Positions 44,287 through 51,829 of a DNA stretch of 64,000 nt are shown one piece after another. The position numbers and the translations under genes are program-made. Position 1 is the first letter of the stretch. Every line of letters starts with the position of its first letter. Under the pieces are notes generated by a model. It ran no database searches. It was not told the DNA's origin and saw only the letters and a program-made list of their open reading frames with translations. This stretch comes from JAZTZP01 sp045637525 (GTDB taxonomy: Bacteria > Bacillota > Clostridia > UBA1381): the NCBI GenBank assembly GCA_045637525.1, contig JAZTZP010000078.1:30579-94578 (forward strand). Reading direction: 5' to 3'.

Positions 44287-44320
44287 ATTAAAAAGCAGGA
44301 CGCCGAAAGGCGACCTGCTT
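44287..44320 (-). terminator. Terminator between rplS and lepB
   Basis: On the minus strand AAGCAGG-x-CGCC pairs with GGCG-x-CCTGCTT, GAAA-type loop, then a TTTTTAAT tail. Confidence 0.75.
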
Positions 44321-44333
44321 ATTTTCAGGAAAC

Positions 44334-44687
44334 TTAGATTTGTTCCTTAACCTTTGCGGCTTTTCCGACTCTGTTACGGAGATAGTAAAGCTTAGCTCTT
44401 CTGACTCTACCTTTTCTTGACTCTTCGATTTTTTCGATGTTAGGTGAGTTTACAGGCCATGTCTTTTCAACTCCAACGCCGTAAGAAATACGTCTTACAG
44501 TGAAGGTTGCGCCTATGCCGCCGCCTTGTTTCTTGATAATCGTTCCTTCAAACATCTGAATTCTTTCACGATTACCTTCTTTGATTTTTTGATATACCTT
44601 TACGTTGTTACCAACAACGAGCTCAGGTAAATCTGTTCTGATCTGGTCTTTTGTTAAAGCGTTAATGATTTCATTTGTGTTCATCAT
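44334..44687 (-). CDS. rplS: 50S ribosomal protein L19
   Basis: 117 residues, standard length. Typical L19 sequence: VGNNVKVYQKIKEGNRERIQ, FEGTIIKKQGGG, TFTVRRISYGVGVEKTWP and KKYRRGKVRRAKLYYLR-like end. Basic protein at the 30S-50S interface. Starts with two Met codons behind GAGGAGGG. In many Firmicutes rplS is followed by lepB and ylqF/rbgA, as here. Confidence 0.98.
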   Translation of the reverse strand: MMNTNEIINALTKDQIRTDLPELVVGNNVKVYQKIKEGNRERIQMFEGTIIKKQGGGIGATFTVRRISYGVGVEKTWPVNSPNIEKIEESRKGRVRRAKLYYLRNRVGKAAKVKEQI

Positions 44688-44754
44688 TAAGCCCTCCTCT
44701 CATTTATTAGGTGTTCGTGCCGACCGAGGCAGAGGACCGCCCATATTCCATATA

Positions 44755-44783
44755 ATTGTAACACAATTTTATGAAAAAATCAA
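44755..44783 (-). promoter_or_regulatory. Promoter of rplS (minus strand)
   Basis: On the minus strand TTGATT (44778-44783), 17-base spacer, TACAAT (44755-44760). A ~60-base GC-rich 5' UTR follows (44690-44750), which could hold an L19 autoregulatory leader; I cannot match it to a known fold. Confidence 0.7.
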
Positions 44784-44885
44784 GTCTTTTTTATAAAAAA
44801 AATTAACATATTTCATAAGTTTTCAGCGTATTATTAAGTAAAGATAACCAAATAATGATAAAACGTGTGCGAAAGGAACAATAAG

Positions 44886-45968
44886 ATGAGACTTAAATGC
44901 GTGGTTTTAAACGGAAGGCGAATAGGGATAATTGCAGGGTTGGTGGTGCTTATTCTGATAGTTGTATCAGCATTTATTGCGATAATTAACAATAAAAAAA
45001 CACAGGAGACTTTTCTCGGCAGTGATCTCGGAATGGAGATAATAGAGTCGGAGTTCCCGGCAGAAAATACGAAAAAAGAGGACAAACATCTTAAGATAAT
45101 AAAGGAAAATCCGATGTTTTCAGAATTGGGAGAGGATGTGAACGAAAGAGAGGCTGAGGAGTCTGAAACGGAAAAGCCGGAGGCTTTACCTTCAACTTCG
45201 CCTGAGCCGTCGCCGGAAGAGATATATGAGGATAATTTATATGGTGAGATGAAAATGCGCAATGAGACGGATTATAATGTAAATCTGAATGAGCTGGCTT
45301 TGCAGGAACTGCCGTTTGAGGTTGACGGTGACGAAGTAGAGGTGCTTATAATGCACACACATACGACCGAAAGCTATTCGTCATCTGAGACGACAGTTTA
45401 TTCGGCGTATGAGAACGGAAGAACAACTGATGATCTCAAGAATATGACGGCAATTGGAGGAGCTGCGGCACATATTCTGAACGAAAACGGAATAAAAACG
45501 ATTCATGATACAACAGTTCATGATTATCCTACATACAATAATGCATACACACGTTCGGCGGCGACGATAAATAAAAATCTAAAGGATAATAAAGATATTA
45601 AGATTGTGCTTGATTTTCACCGGGACGCATTTCCGGGTTCGGGTGAGGGTAAAAGGAAGCTCACAACCGAGATAAACGGCGAAAAGGCGGCTCAGATAAT
45701 GATTGTGGCCGGTACGGACGGAAACGGACTCAGGCATGATAAATGGAGGGGGAATCTTGTATTTGCCGCACAGCTTCAGAAGAGAGCAAATGAAATGTAT
45801 CCGGGGCTTATGAGAAATCTTAATCTCAGGAAGGAGAGGTTTAATCAGCATCTTACGCCCGGTAGTCTGATAATTGAGGTGGGGAGTAATACGAATACGT
45901 TTGAAGAAGCAAAGAAAGCCGCTGAGGCGTTTGCTGAGGTTATAGTTTCGGTGCTAAACTATAATTAA
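44886..45968 (+). CDS. spoIIP: Stage II sporulation protein P (SpoIIP)
   Basis: 360 residues from ATG 44886, 8 bases after AAGGA; an upstream GTG is weaker. N-terminal membrane anchor, an acidic Pro/Glu linker, then the SpoIIP amidase/endopeptidase domain with VLIMHTHTTESY (zinc His, Glu) and VLDFHRDAF. It degrades septal peptidoglycan in the DMP complex during engulfment, so the organism is (or was) a spore former. Expression in the mother cell normally uses sigma-E; I could not identify a convincing sigma-E promoter upstream. Confidence 0.93.
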   Translation: MRLKCVVLNGRRIGIIAGLVVLILIVVSAFIAIINNKKTQETFLGSDLGMEIIESEFPAENTKKEDKHLKIIKENPMFSELGEDVNEREAEESETEKPEALPSTSPEPSPEEIYEDNLYGEMKMRNETDYNVNLNELALQELPFEVDGDEVEVLIMHTHTTESYSSSETTVYSAYENGRTTDDLKNMTAIGGAAAHILNENGIKTIHDTTVHDYPTYNNAYTRSAATINKNLKDNKDIKIVLDFHRDAFPGSGEGKRKLTTEINGEKAAQIMIVAGTDGNGLRHDKWRGNLVFAAQLQKRANEMYPGLMRNLNLRKERFNQHLTPGSLIIEVGSNTNTFEEAKKAAEAFAEVIVSVLNYN

Positions 45969-46025
45969 TTTTCTTGTTAACAATTTGTACTCATTCAAAA
46001 ACCGTGTAAATGACATAAATTACTG

Positions 46026-46055
46026 TTGACAGCGGACAATGTCGTGTGGTATAAT
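46026..46055 (+). promoter_or_regulatory. Promoter of the MGMT-family gene
   Basis: TTGACA (46026-46031), 18-base spacer, TATAAT (46050-46055). The transcript would contain the dispersed hairpin repeat. Confidence 0.75.
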
Positions 46056-46077
46056 GAAGTTAACTAAGTTAATTTTA

Positions 46078-46129
46078 TTATCTTTTAGGAAATTGCGTGC
46101 TTTTGCAATTTCCTAAATTACAAAAAAGT
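46078..46129. repeat. 52-bp dispersed hairpin repeat, copy 2
   Basis: Second copy of 42491-42542, one substitution. Here it is followed by a CCCCC/GGGGG hairpin (about 46138-46153) and an outer AAAAAAGTTT/AAAAACTTTTTT pairing up to about 46192, so the complete element may span 46078-46192. Confidence 0.7.
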
Positions 46130-46206
46130 TTCTTCTGCCCCCATGATTGGGGGTGCAGGGGGTTGAAGCTTTTAATCAAAAACTTTTTTATAAAGGGGAC
46201 TGACGT

Positions 46207-46512
46207 ATGAATACGTATGAAAGAATATATTCGGTTGTTAAGAAGATTCCGAGGGGGAATGTTGCAACGTATGGGCAGGTTGCGGCTCTTGCCGGTAATC
46301 CGAGGTGGGCGCGCGTTGTTGGATATGCACTGCACAGCAACCCGGACCCTGAAACTATACCTTGCTACCGGATTGTAAATCGTGAGGGAAAAGTATCAGA
46401 GGCTTTTGCTTTTGGGGGTGTAAATGTTCAGATACAGCTTCTTGAAGCTGACGGAATAAAGGTAAATGACGGGAAAGTAGAGCTTTCAAAATATCAGTGG
46501 GACGGGATTTAA
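46207..46512 (+). CDS. MGMT/alkyltransferase-family DNA-binding protein
   Basis: 101 residues: only the DNA-binding C-terminal domain of methylguanine methyltransferases. VATYGQVAALAG is the recognition helix, ARVVGYALHSN holds the Arg finger, and IPCYRIV replaces the usual IPCHRV. The Cys is kept, but His is Tyr, as in many short firmicute members whose alkyl transfer activity is doubtful. It may repair O6-alkylguanine or act as a sensor. AAAGGGG precedes the start. Confidence 0.85.
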   Translation: MNTYERIYSVVKKIPRGNVATYGQVAALAGNPRWARVVGYALHSNPDPETIPCYRIVNREGKVSEAFAFGGVNVQIQLLEADGIKVNDGKVELSKYQWDGI

Positions 46513-46589
46513 GATGTGTTATATTAGCTAAGCAATGTATTTTTTTGCTTGGGATTGTTAGTAAAAATAGTTAAAAGTCACACTCTTTA

Positions 46590-46618
46590 TTGACCTTCGC
46601 TGTAAAATATGGTATAAT
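46590..46618 (+). promoter_or_regulatory. Promoter of the acyl-CoA ligase gene
   Basis: TTGACC (46590-46595), 17-base spacer, TATAAT (46613-46618), 57 bases before the start. Confidence 0.8.
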
Positions 46619-46675
46619 ATACTTAAAGCTAAAAGCGTATTTAATGGCTTAAACAGTGAACAGGAGAAATAAAAA

Positions 46676-48340
46676 ATGGATTTTACTTATGATATAACTA
46701 TGTTTAAAGACGTGTTTGAAAGCAGTTTTACCTGGCTCAGCGGATTTGAAAGAAATGTCCGCAGATATAATGATAAAGCGGCAATATCCGATCCGGAGTA
46801 TGACAAGTCACTTACTTATGAACAGCTTAATACTGTCTGCAATAAATTTGCAAACTCATTGAAGGCTGACGGTGTGGGCAGACATGATGTTATTCTGTAT
46901 CAGATAAAAAATTCGTTTGATTTTGCATATTGCTATATAGCACCGCAGAAAATCGGCGCTATAAACAGTCCGGCAAACTTTAAGCTTGCACCGGGCGAGA
47001 TAGCAAAAATAATGGAGCATAACACACCTAAGGTGTATGTGTATGAATATGCAATTAAAGATGTTGCAGCAAAGGCAATAGAAATTTCAAAGCATAAGCC
47101 GGAAGTTATATTAGTGGCTGAGTATCACGATAAAGACAAGCCTGAGCTGCCCAAGGGGCATATTCTGCTTTCGGAGTATATCGAAAAGGGAAGCGAAGAG
47201 ACTCCACAAAATGATTTCAAACCGCATATATATGATGAAGTTACAAGAATGTATACATCAGGTACGACAAGTCTTCCTAAAGGTGTGCCTGTGAATAACA
47301 TAAATGAAGTTTTGTCCGCTCATGACGTAATAATGCATTTTCCGCTCAGCATAACCGACAAAACCATGAACACGACACCGTGGTTTCACCGCGGAGGACT
47401 GCATTCGGGCGGATTGGCGCCGACTTTGTATGTTGGAGCTGAGTCTGTGGTTTTAAGAAACTTTAATCCCAAAACCTGTCTTGAATATACAGAAAAGTTT
47501 GGAGTAACGTTTATTATAGGTGCTCCGGCAGTTCTTGAAATGCTTGCAAAGAGACAGGAGCTGAGCTTATTTGATTTATCGGGACTCCGCGGCATTGTTA
47601 CGATGGGAAGTCCGCTTGAAAAAGCGGCATGCATACGCTATCGCAATATTCTTACACCGAATATTTTTAACGGTTACGGTACAACAGAGACGTTCTGGAA
47701 CACATTCCTTCGTCCGTTTGATTTGCCGAAGATGGCAGGCAGTGCGGGACGCTCATGCACTGATGATGAGGTTCGTGTTGTAAATATATATGAAGACAGA
47801 AAGGCAGAGCCGGACGATGTGGTACCTCAGGACGGAAAGACTGTGGGCGAGGTTATAATTATGACGCCGTCTAAGTCTACGTATGCATATTATAATAATG
47901 AGGAAATGACGAAACAAAAGTTCTATAAGGGCTGGATGTATACTTCGGATCTCGGAACATGGAATGATAAAAGCTATGTAACTATTGCCGGAAGAAAGGA
48001 TGATATGATAATATCATCAGGAGAAAATATTTATCCTACACAGATAGAGGAAGCATTAAATGAAAATCCGAAGGTTAAAGACTCGATGGTAACGTCCGTT
48101 CCTGACAGAGTAAGAGGCGAGGTTTTAGTTGCTTATGTAGTAAAAGCTGATGAGAGTCTTGAAGTTTCAGAGCTTAAAGAGTTTTGTAATAATCATCCGG
48201 ATTTACCGTCTTTTAAACGACCGAGATATTACAGGTTTGTGGATGAAATGCCGATGACGGCGACCGGTAAGAAACAGCACTATAAGGTAAAAGAGATGGC
48301 AAAAAAAGATTTGGAAGACGGATTGCTTACAAAGAAATAA
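46676..48340 (+). CDS. AMP-forming acyl-CoA ligase (ANL superfamily)
   Basis: 554 residues. ANL motifs: YTSGTTSLPKGV (A3/P-loop), YGTTE (A5), YTSDLG (A7) and GRKDDMIISSGENIYP (A8), and the catalytic Lys near the end in TATGKKQHYK. It activates a carboxylic acid to acyl-AMP and then acyl-CoA. Medium- to long-chain fatty acid or aryl acids are possible; specificity is not readable. Monocistronic, own promoter, terminator after it. The AraC regulator is convergent. Confidence 0.9.
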   Translation: MDFTYDITMFKDVFESSFTWLSGFERNVRRYNDKAAISDPEYDKSLTYEQLNTVCNKFANSLKADGVGRHDVILYQIKNSFDFAYCYIAPQKIGAINSPANFKLAPGEIAKIMEHNTPKVYVYEYAIKDVAAKAIEISKHKPEVILVAEYHDKDKPELPKGHILLSEYIEKGSEETPQNDFKPHIYDEVTRMYTSGTTSLPKGVPVNNINEVLSAHDVIMHFPLSITDKTMNTTPWFHRGGLHSGGLAPTLYVGAESVVLRNFNPKTCLEYTEKFGVTFIIGAPAVLEMLAKRQELSLFDLSGLRGIVTMGSPLEKAACIRYRNILTPNIFNGYGTTETFWNTFLRPFDLPKMAGSAGRSCTDDEVRVVNIYEDRKAEPDDVVPQDGKTVGEVIIMTPSKSTYAYYNNEEMTKQKFYKGWMYTSDLGTWNDKSYVTIAGRKDDMIISSGENIYPTQIEEALNENPKVKDSMVTSVPDRVRGEVLVAYVVKADESLEVSELKEFCNNHPDLPSFKRPRYYRFVDEMPMTATGKKQHYKVKEMAKKDLEDGLLTKK

Positions 48341-48343
48341 ATG

Positions 48344-48377
48344 AAAAGACTACCCTGACAAAATTGGGTAGTCTTTT
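48344..48377. terminator. Bidirectional terminator
   Basis: AAAAGACTACCC pairs with GGGTAGTCTTTT (48366-48377); sits between convergent ligase and araC genes. Confidence 0.85.
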
Positions 48378-48381
48378 GTTT

Positions 48382-49236
48382 TCAGAAGCTTGATTTTGCG
48401 TATTTTCCTGGTGAAATCCCAACGCTTGAAGTAAACGTTCGTATGAAATTGGAATAGTCACGAAAACCGCACATGAACGCTGTGTCTGAAACGCTGTATC
48501 CGTTTTTGAGGAGCTTTTTTGCTTCGGAAATTCGTTTGCCGGTTATATATTTCATAACTGTTGTACCAAGATTTACTTTGAAAAGCTTGCAAAGCTGATT
48601 TACCGAGATGTATGAATTCTGAGCTATTTTTTTTAGCGTAAGTTCATCATCAAGATGTTCGTTTATGTATAAAATTGCGGCGTTTAGCGGAAGACTTTTG
48701 AGCTGTGCTCTTAAGCTTGCGTCGTGGCTGTGAATGAACTTTTCGTTTATCAGGGTAAGAATCTGAAGCATTATGCTGTTTTTCATAACATCATCGCCAA
48801 ATTCATAGTTTACGGAGAGCTTTTTTAACATATTAAGAATGTTTTTTCGCTCTTCATCCGAGAGTGTGATTTTATTTGATGTGTTTTTATGACGGACATA
48901 AAAGCATTGCGATAAATCCGTTTCTTCGGTAGATGCGGAATAGATAAATTCAGGATGAATCTGAATAATAAAACGCTCTACATCTAAGTCCGGATTGAAG
49001 GTTATTTTATGTGCTTCAAATTGATTTATTGTAAATATATCTCCGTCCTCGACCTCATAAATTTTATCGTCAATCAGGAAATGATTACCGCCTTTTACGC
49101 AAAACATTATCTCACAGCAATCGTGAGTATGAATATTCGGGTTTGGGTTGTTGACGGCAGAGTGATAGAGACCGAAGCCCTTTGTACGCTGGGCGTAGTC
49201 AAGTGCTGCGGTACAATTTTCAAAATAAATGTCCAT
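48382..49236 (-). CDS. AraC-family transcriptional regulator
   Basis: 284 residues. N-terminal cupin-like sensor domain (about 30-110; HTHDCCEIMFCVKGG) and C-terminal double helix-turn-helix (about 185-282; LKKIAQNSYISVNQLCKLFK, then FMCGFRDYSNFIRTFTS and PGKYAK). Such regulators usually control sugar use; target genes are not adjacent, the neighbours being a convergent ligase and the Rhs locus. AGGAGT lies upstream of the start. Confidence 0.92.
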   Translation of the reverse strand: MDIYFENCTAALDYAQRTKGFGLYHSAVNNPNPNIHTHDCCEIMFCVKGGNHFLIDDKIYEVEDGDIFTINQFEAHKITFNPDLDVERFIIQIHPEFIYSASTEETDLSQCFYVRHKNTSNKITLSDEERKNILNMLKKLSVNYEFGDDVMKNSIMLQILTLINEKFIHSHDASLRAQLKSLPLNAAILYINEHLDDELTLKKIAQNSYISVNQLCKLFKVNLGTTVMKYITGKRISEAKKLLKNGYSVSDTAFMCGFRDYSNFIRTFTSSVGISPGKYAKSSF

Positions 49237-49341
49237 GATTTTAATATATACTCCTGTTTTTTTGCATCTAAAGTAGTATCAATTCAATTATAGCATACCG
49301 AAATTGAAAAAGCAATATACAAGTGAAAATTGCAATAAAAA

Positions 49342-49376
49342 ATGTGAAACCTGCAAATAATTTGCAGGTTTCACAT
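49342..49376. repeat. 16-bp perfect palindrome
   Basis: ATGTGAAACCTGCAAA pairs with TTTGCAGGTTTCACAT, three-base loop. Upstream of araC and without T-run, so it may be a terminator for antisense transcription or a regulator site. Confidence 0.5.
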
Positions 49377-49446
49377 CGGTGTATTCGGAAGTTTTTTATA
49401 GCATGATTATATATCGTGAGTGATTTATGTAAAGACAATTGAAATA

Positions 49447-49475
49447 TTGACATTTTTTTGTTTCTATGGTATAAT
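49447..49475 (+). promoter_or_regulatory. Consensus promoter entering the Rhs locus
   Basis: TTGACA (49447-49452), 17-base T-rich spacer, TATAAT (49470-49475). The first downstream ORF starts about 300 bases later. Confidence 0.75.
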
Positions 49476-49637
49476 GATTTCAAGCAAAGCTTGAATAATT
49501 GAATTGCCTGCGACATGAATTGTACTTCGTGCATTATAAGGGCAATTCAATTCATGGAGCGATAACGAGAAATTATAGTGATAGCCGATTTCATTAAAAA
49601 GATCGGCGTCTAAATCTTATATCCCATATAATAAAGA

Positions 49638-49751
49638 ATGTCGAATAATTCATAATTTCAAAAAATTCACTTCTGACAAATATCGGTTTTATGTGATTTG
49701 CTCTGTTTGATTATATGCAGATTTTGAGTTTTTTCGACAGTCTGACATCCC
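49638..49751. repeat. REPIN-like element, type B, degenerate left end
   Basis: TGTCGAATAATTCATA ... TTTTTTCGACAGTCTGAC with ACATCCC at the right end. It shares its ~110-base body with the elements at 55586, 59688 and 62309. Confidence 0.7.
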
Positions 49752-49781
49752 ATTTTATGATTATTACGGAGTGATTAGGAA

Positions 49782-50432
49782 GTGAAACGATTATTAATAA
49801 TTATTATCAGTATCATTGCTATTATTTCTTTATTATTTTTGATACACCTTGAGCGAACAGAATGGGTTTTGAGAGAAAAAGTATATGATTTGGATATTCC
49901 GTTAAGTGTAAATAATGGAACAATTGATAGTATTGAAAAACAAGTAAAAAAGGTGATTCCTGATAAATATGCTAATTCTCATTTATGCGAGATAAAGTTT
50001 ATAGGCGACTCAAATGAAAGTTTTGAAACATTTACAGATGGTGAGATTGTGTTTGTTTATTATGAAAATTTAGGGAATGCCAATGGCTTCTATAACTGTG
50101 AACGTTTTGCATTGTGTGAAATTCATATAGATTTACAACAAGAGTTAATTACCCGAATGAGGGTTTATGGAAATAGTCAGATTTGCGATTTGGAGGAACT
50201 TGAAACATATCCGGAAATCAATGAAATTCGTAACGTTATTTACGGATATTGTGAAAATTCAAAAGAATTTGAAAGCGGATATACTATTGTAGGCGGTTTT
50301 GTAAATATTTTGAACGATGATACAATAATGTCAAGTTTTACTATTGAATTAGCGGCTGGAACTCAACGGCAAAAGTTTGGGAAAATACTAAAATTAAAAA
50401 ACGAGTATCAATTTTTGCCTTTTGAAAGGTAA
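49782..50432 (+). CDS. Membrane-anchored putative immunity protein
   Basis: 216 residues from GTG 49782 behind GGAG. One strongly hydrophobic N-terminal anchor (about residues 3-22), then a soluble alpha/beta domain, presumably outside. No family is recognised. It belongs to the row of small proteins that alternate with toxin-tip fragments in this locus, which is why I suggest an immunity or orphan-immunity role. That is inference from position only. Confidence 0.55.
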   Translation: MKRLLIIIISIIAIISLLFLIHLERTEWVLREKVYDLDIPLSVNNGTIDSIEKQVKKVIPDKYANSHLCEIKFIGDSNESFETFTDGEIVFVYYENLGNANGFYNCERFALCEIHIDLQQELITRMRVYGNSQICDLEELETYPEINEIRNVIYGYCENSKEFESGYTIVGGFVNILNDDTIMSSFTIELAAGTQRQKFGKILKLKNEYQFLPFER

Positions 50433-50469
50433 GTCATTTGGTGAATGGATGGTTGGGGAGACAGTTTGA

Positions 50470-50571
50470 GGACGAAATAGCATAGATGTTAGAGCAAAGG
50501 CATCTAAACAAAGGCATGATATTGATGTAGTAATACAAGCTTTGAAAAAATTAGAGGAATGGGGTTGGTGA
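50470..50571 (+). pseudogene. C-terminal remnant of a toxin tip
   Basis: Thirty-three codons without a start end in a TGA at 50569-50571, one base before the next gene. The peptide DVRAKASKQRHDIDVVIQAL looks like the end of a soluble helical toxin tip. The left side is cut by a GGGGAGACAG...GAGGACG REPIN remnant (about 50450-50475). Confidence 0.5.
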
Positions 50572-50572
50572 G

Positions 50573-51148
50573 ATGCGTAATAAAGCAATTGTAATGATAA
50601 TCTGTCTATTCGTACTATGCTTACGTTTATGTTTGATAGGAGTTGCAATAATTATAGGAATTAAATTATTTGTTCTTTCAGGAATGATATTTATGTTCAC
50701 GCCTGATCCTCCGGCTCCAAAGGTTACGTATACAGAATTCCCGTTTTGCATAACTTATGAATATAACGGTCAAGAAATAGTGTATGAGGATGTTCAAATA
50801 TGCGAGTATGGTGGTATAGTAGATTATGGAAGTGGTGGAAAAAGATACGTTTGGAACACAAGATTAAAGAGTGGAAATAGAGAAGTGATATTAATAGAGG
50901 ATACAGACGTAGATGGAAAGTTTAAAATATGTGTTTTTCATGATGATCCGGAATATTTAATGAATGATCCATTTTATAGAGAAATGGAAGAAGAATATTT
51001 AAGATTTAAAAAGATATATGTATGGAGAGAGAACTTTGGAAGTAAACATATTTCTGTTGAAGAAGCATATGAGATATATGATTTCAGAATTATTAATGTT
51101 GAATGTGCTGAACCGATACTCAATGTGTTTTCAGAAGTTGAGCCATAA
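50573..51148 (+). CDS. Membrane-anchored putative immunity protein
   Basis: 191 residues; hydrophobic N-terminal segment (about 7-40), then a beta-rich domain with many Glu and Tyr (CEYGGIVDYGSGGKRY, FHDDPEYLMNDPFY). Starts one base after the toxin-tip remnant, the arrangement usual for immunity genes directly behind their toxin. Family not recognised. GGGGTTGGTG is a poor ribosome site, so it probably depended on translation of the lost toxin. Confidence 0.55.
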   Translation: MRNKAIVMIICLFVLCLRLCLIGVAIIIGIKLFVLSGMIFMFTPDPPAPKVTYTEFPFCITYEYNGQEIVYEDVQICEYGGIVDYGSGGKRYVWNTRLKSGNREVILIEDTDVDGKFKICVFHDDPEYLMNDPFYREMEEEYLRFKKIYVWRENFGSKHISVEEAYEIYDFRIINVECAEPILNVFSEVEP

Positions 51149-51149
51149 G

Positions 51150-51335
51150 TGGATGTTTGGGGACATGCCTGTTTTTGCACGATTTGTGTGAGATAGTTGG
51201 GGACGTGAGATAGTTGGGGACGTGCCTGTTTCATCACGTTTTGTAAGAAGGTCTGAAAACGGCATGGATGTGCGATTTATGAGAACGTGCAAAAACAGGC
51301 ACGTCCCTAACTATGCCAGACTAACTATGCCAGAT
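51150..51335. repeat. REPIN-like array, type A
   Basis: A degenerate half (TTGGGGACATGCCTG, 51158 on), two repeats of AGATAGTTGGGGACGTG, and a complete 110-bp element 51207-51316 that is identical to 56367-56476. Ends pair: GGGGACGTGCCTG with CAGGCACGTCCC. Confidence 0.8.
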
Positions 51336-51365
51336 TAGTTTGTAAGTGAAAGAAAGATAAATGAA

Positions 51366-51710
51366 ATGAAGAAAATGATTATTGTTATGACTTTAAGTAT
51401 TTTATGCATTATAAGTTGGATAGAGCGTAATTATGTATTTATAGATGGAGATTTGAAAAATGTTTTTTATCCCCAAAATGGAATGGTGGCAACGAAAGAA
51501 GATGCGATGCAATTATGTAGTTTTTATATCCAAAACATATATGGTTTCGATATTTCGATTAATAATCTTGAAGCACGATATGATGAATTTATGAATGCAT
51601 GGTATGTTAAACAAGTAAAAAAAGACAATAGCGATGAGACTTTAGATGGAGAATTGTATATTTTGATAAGAAAAAAAGATGGAAAGGTTTTAGCGTTTTC
51701 ATTGTATTAA
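51366..51710 (+). CDS. NTF2-fold-type immunity protein
   Basis: 114 residues with an N-terminal hydrophobic segment. The D-A-x-x-L-x-x-x-Y-x-x-x-I-Y-G-x-D-I arrangement (DAMQLCSFYIQNIYGFDI) and the ending LYILIRKKDGKVLAF fit the NTF2-fold immunity proteins found beside polymorphic toxins. Their role is to bind and block a toxin tip. The toxin itself is missing; a REPIN lies on both sides. Confidence 0.65.
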   Translation: MKKMIIVMTLSILCIISWIERNYVFIDGDLKNVFYPQNGMVATKEDAMQLCSFYIQNIYGFDISINNLEARYDEFMNAWYVKQVKKDNSDETLDGELYILIRKKDGKVLAFSLY

Positions 51711-51726
51711 GATGTCAGGTCGCTTG

Positions 51727-51829
51727 AGAGATAGTTGGGGACGTGCTTGTTTCATCACGCTTTTGATGGATGGTAAAAAAAGCGTAGGTATGCGATTTTG
51801 TTGGTGCGTGATAAAACAGGCACGTCCCC
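51727..51829. repeat. REPIN-like element, type A, divergent
   Basis: AGTTGGGGACGTGCTTG ... CAGGCACGTCCCC; the inner part is related to the 110-bp type but carries indels. It ends directly at the first codon of the Rhs ORF. Confidence 0.8.

Larger units (their letters stand above)
49237..49781. other. Non-coding stretch before the Rhs locus
   Basis: No convincing ORF. It contains a 16-bp palindrome (49342-49376), a consensus promoter (49447-49475) pointing into the Rhs locus, an imperfect GAATTGCC/GGGCAATTC hairpin (about 49499-49549) and a degenerate type B REPIN (49638-49751). The long distance from promoter to the first ORF suggests that a larger gene start was lost here. Confidence 0.6.

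Noticed and set aside
44690..44750. Known riboswitch in the rplS leader
   Set aside because: The GC-rich 5' UTR is short and I could not draw a recognised aptamer or L19 leader structure with confidence.
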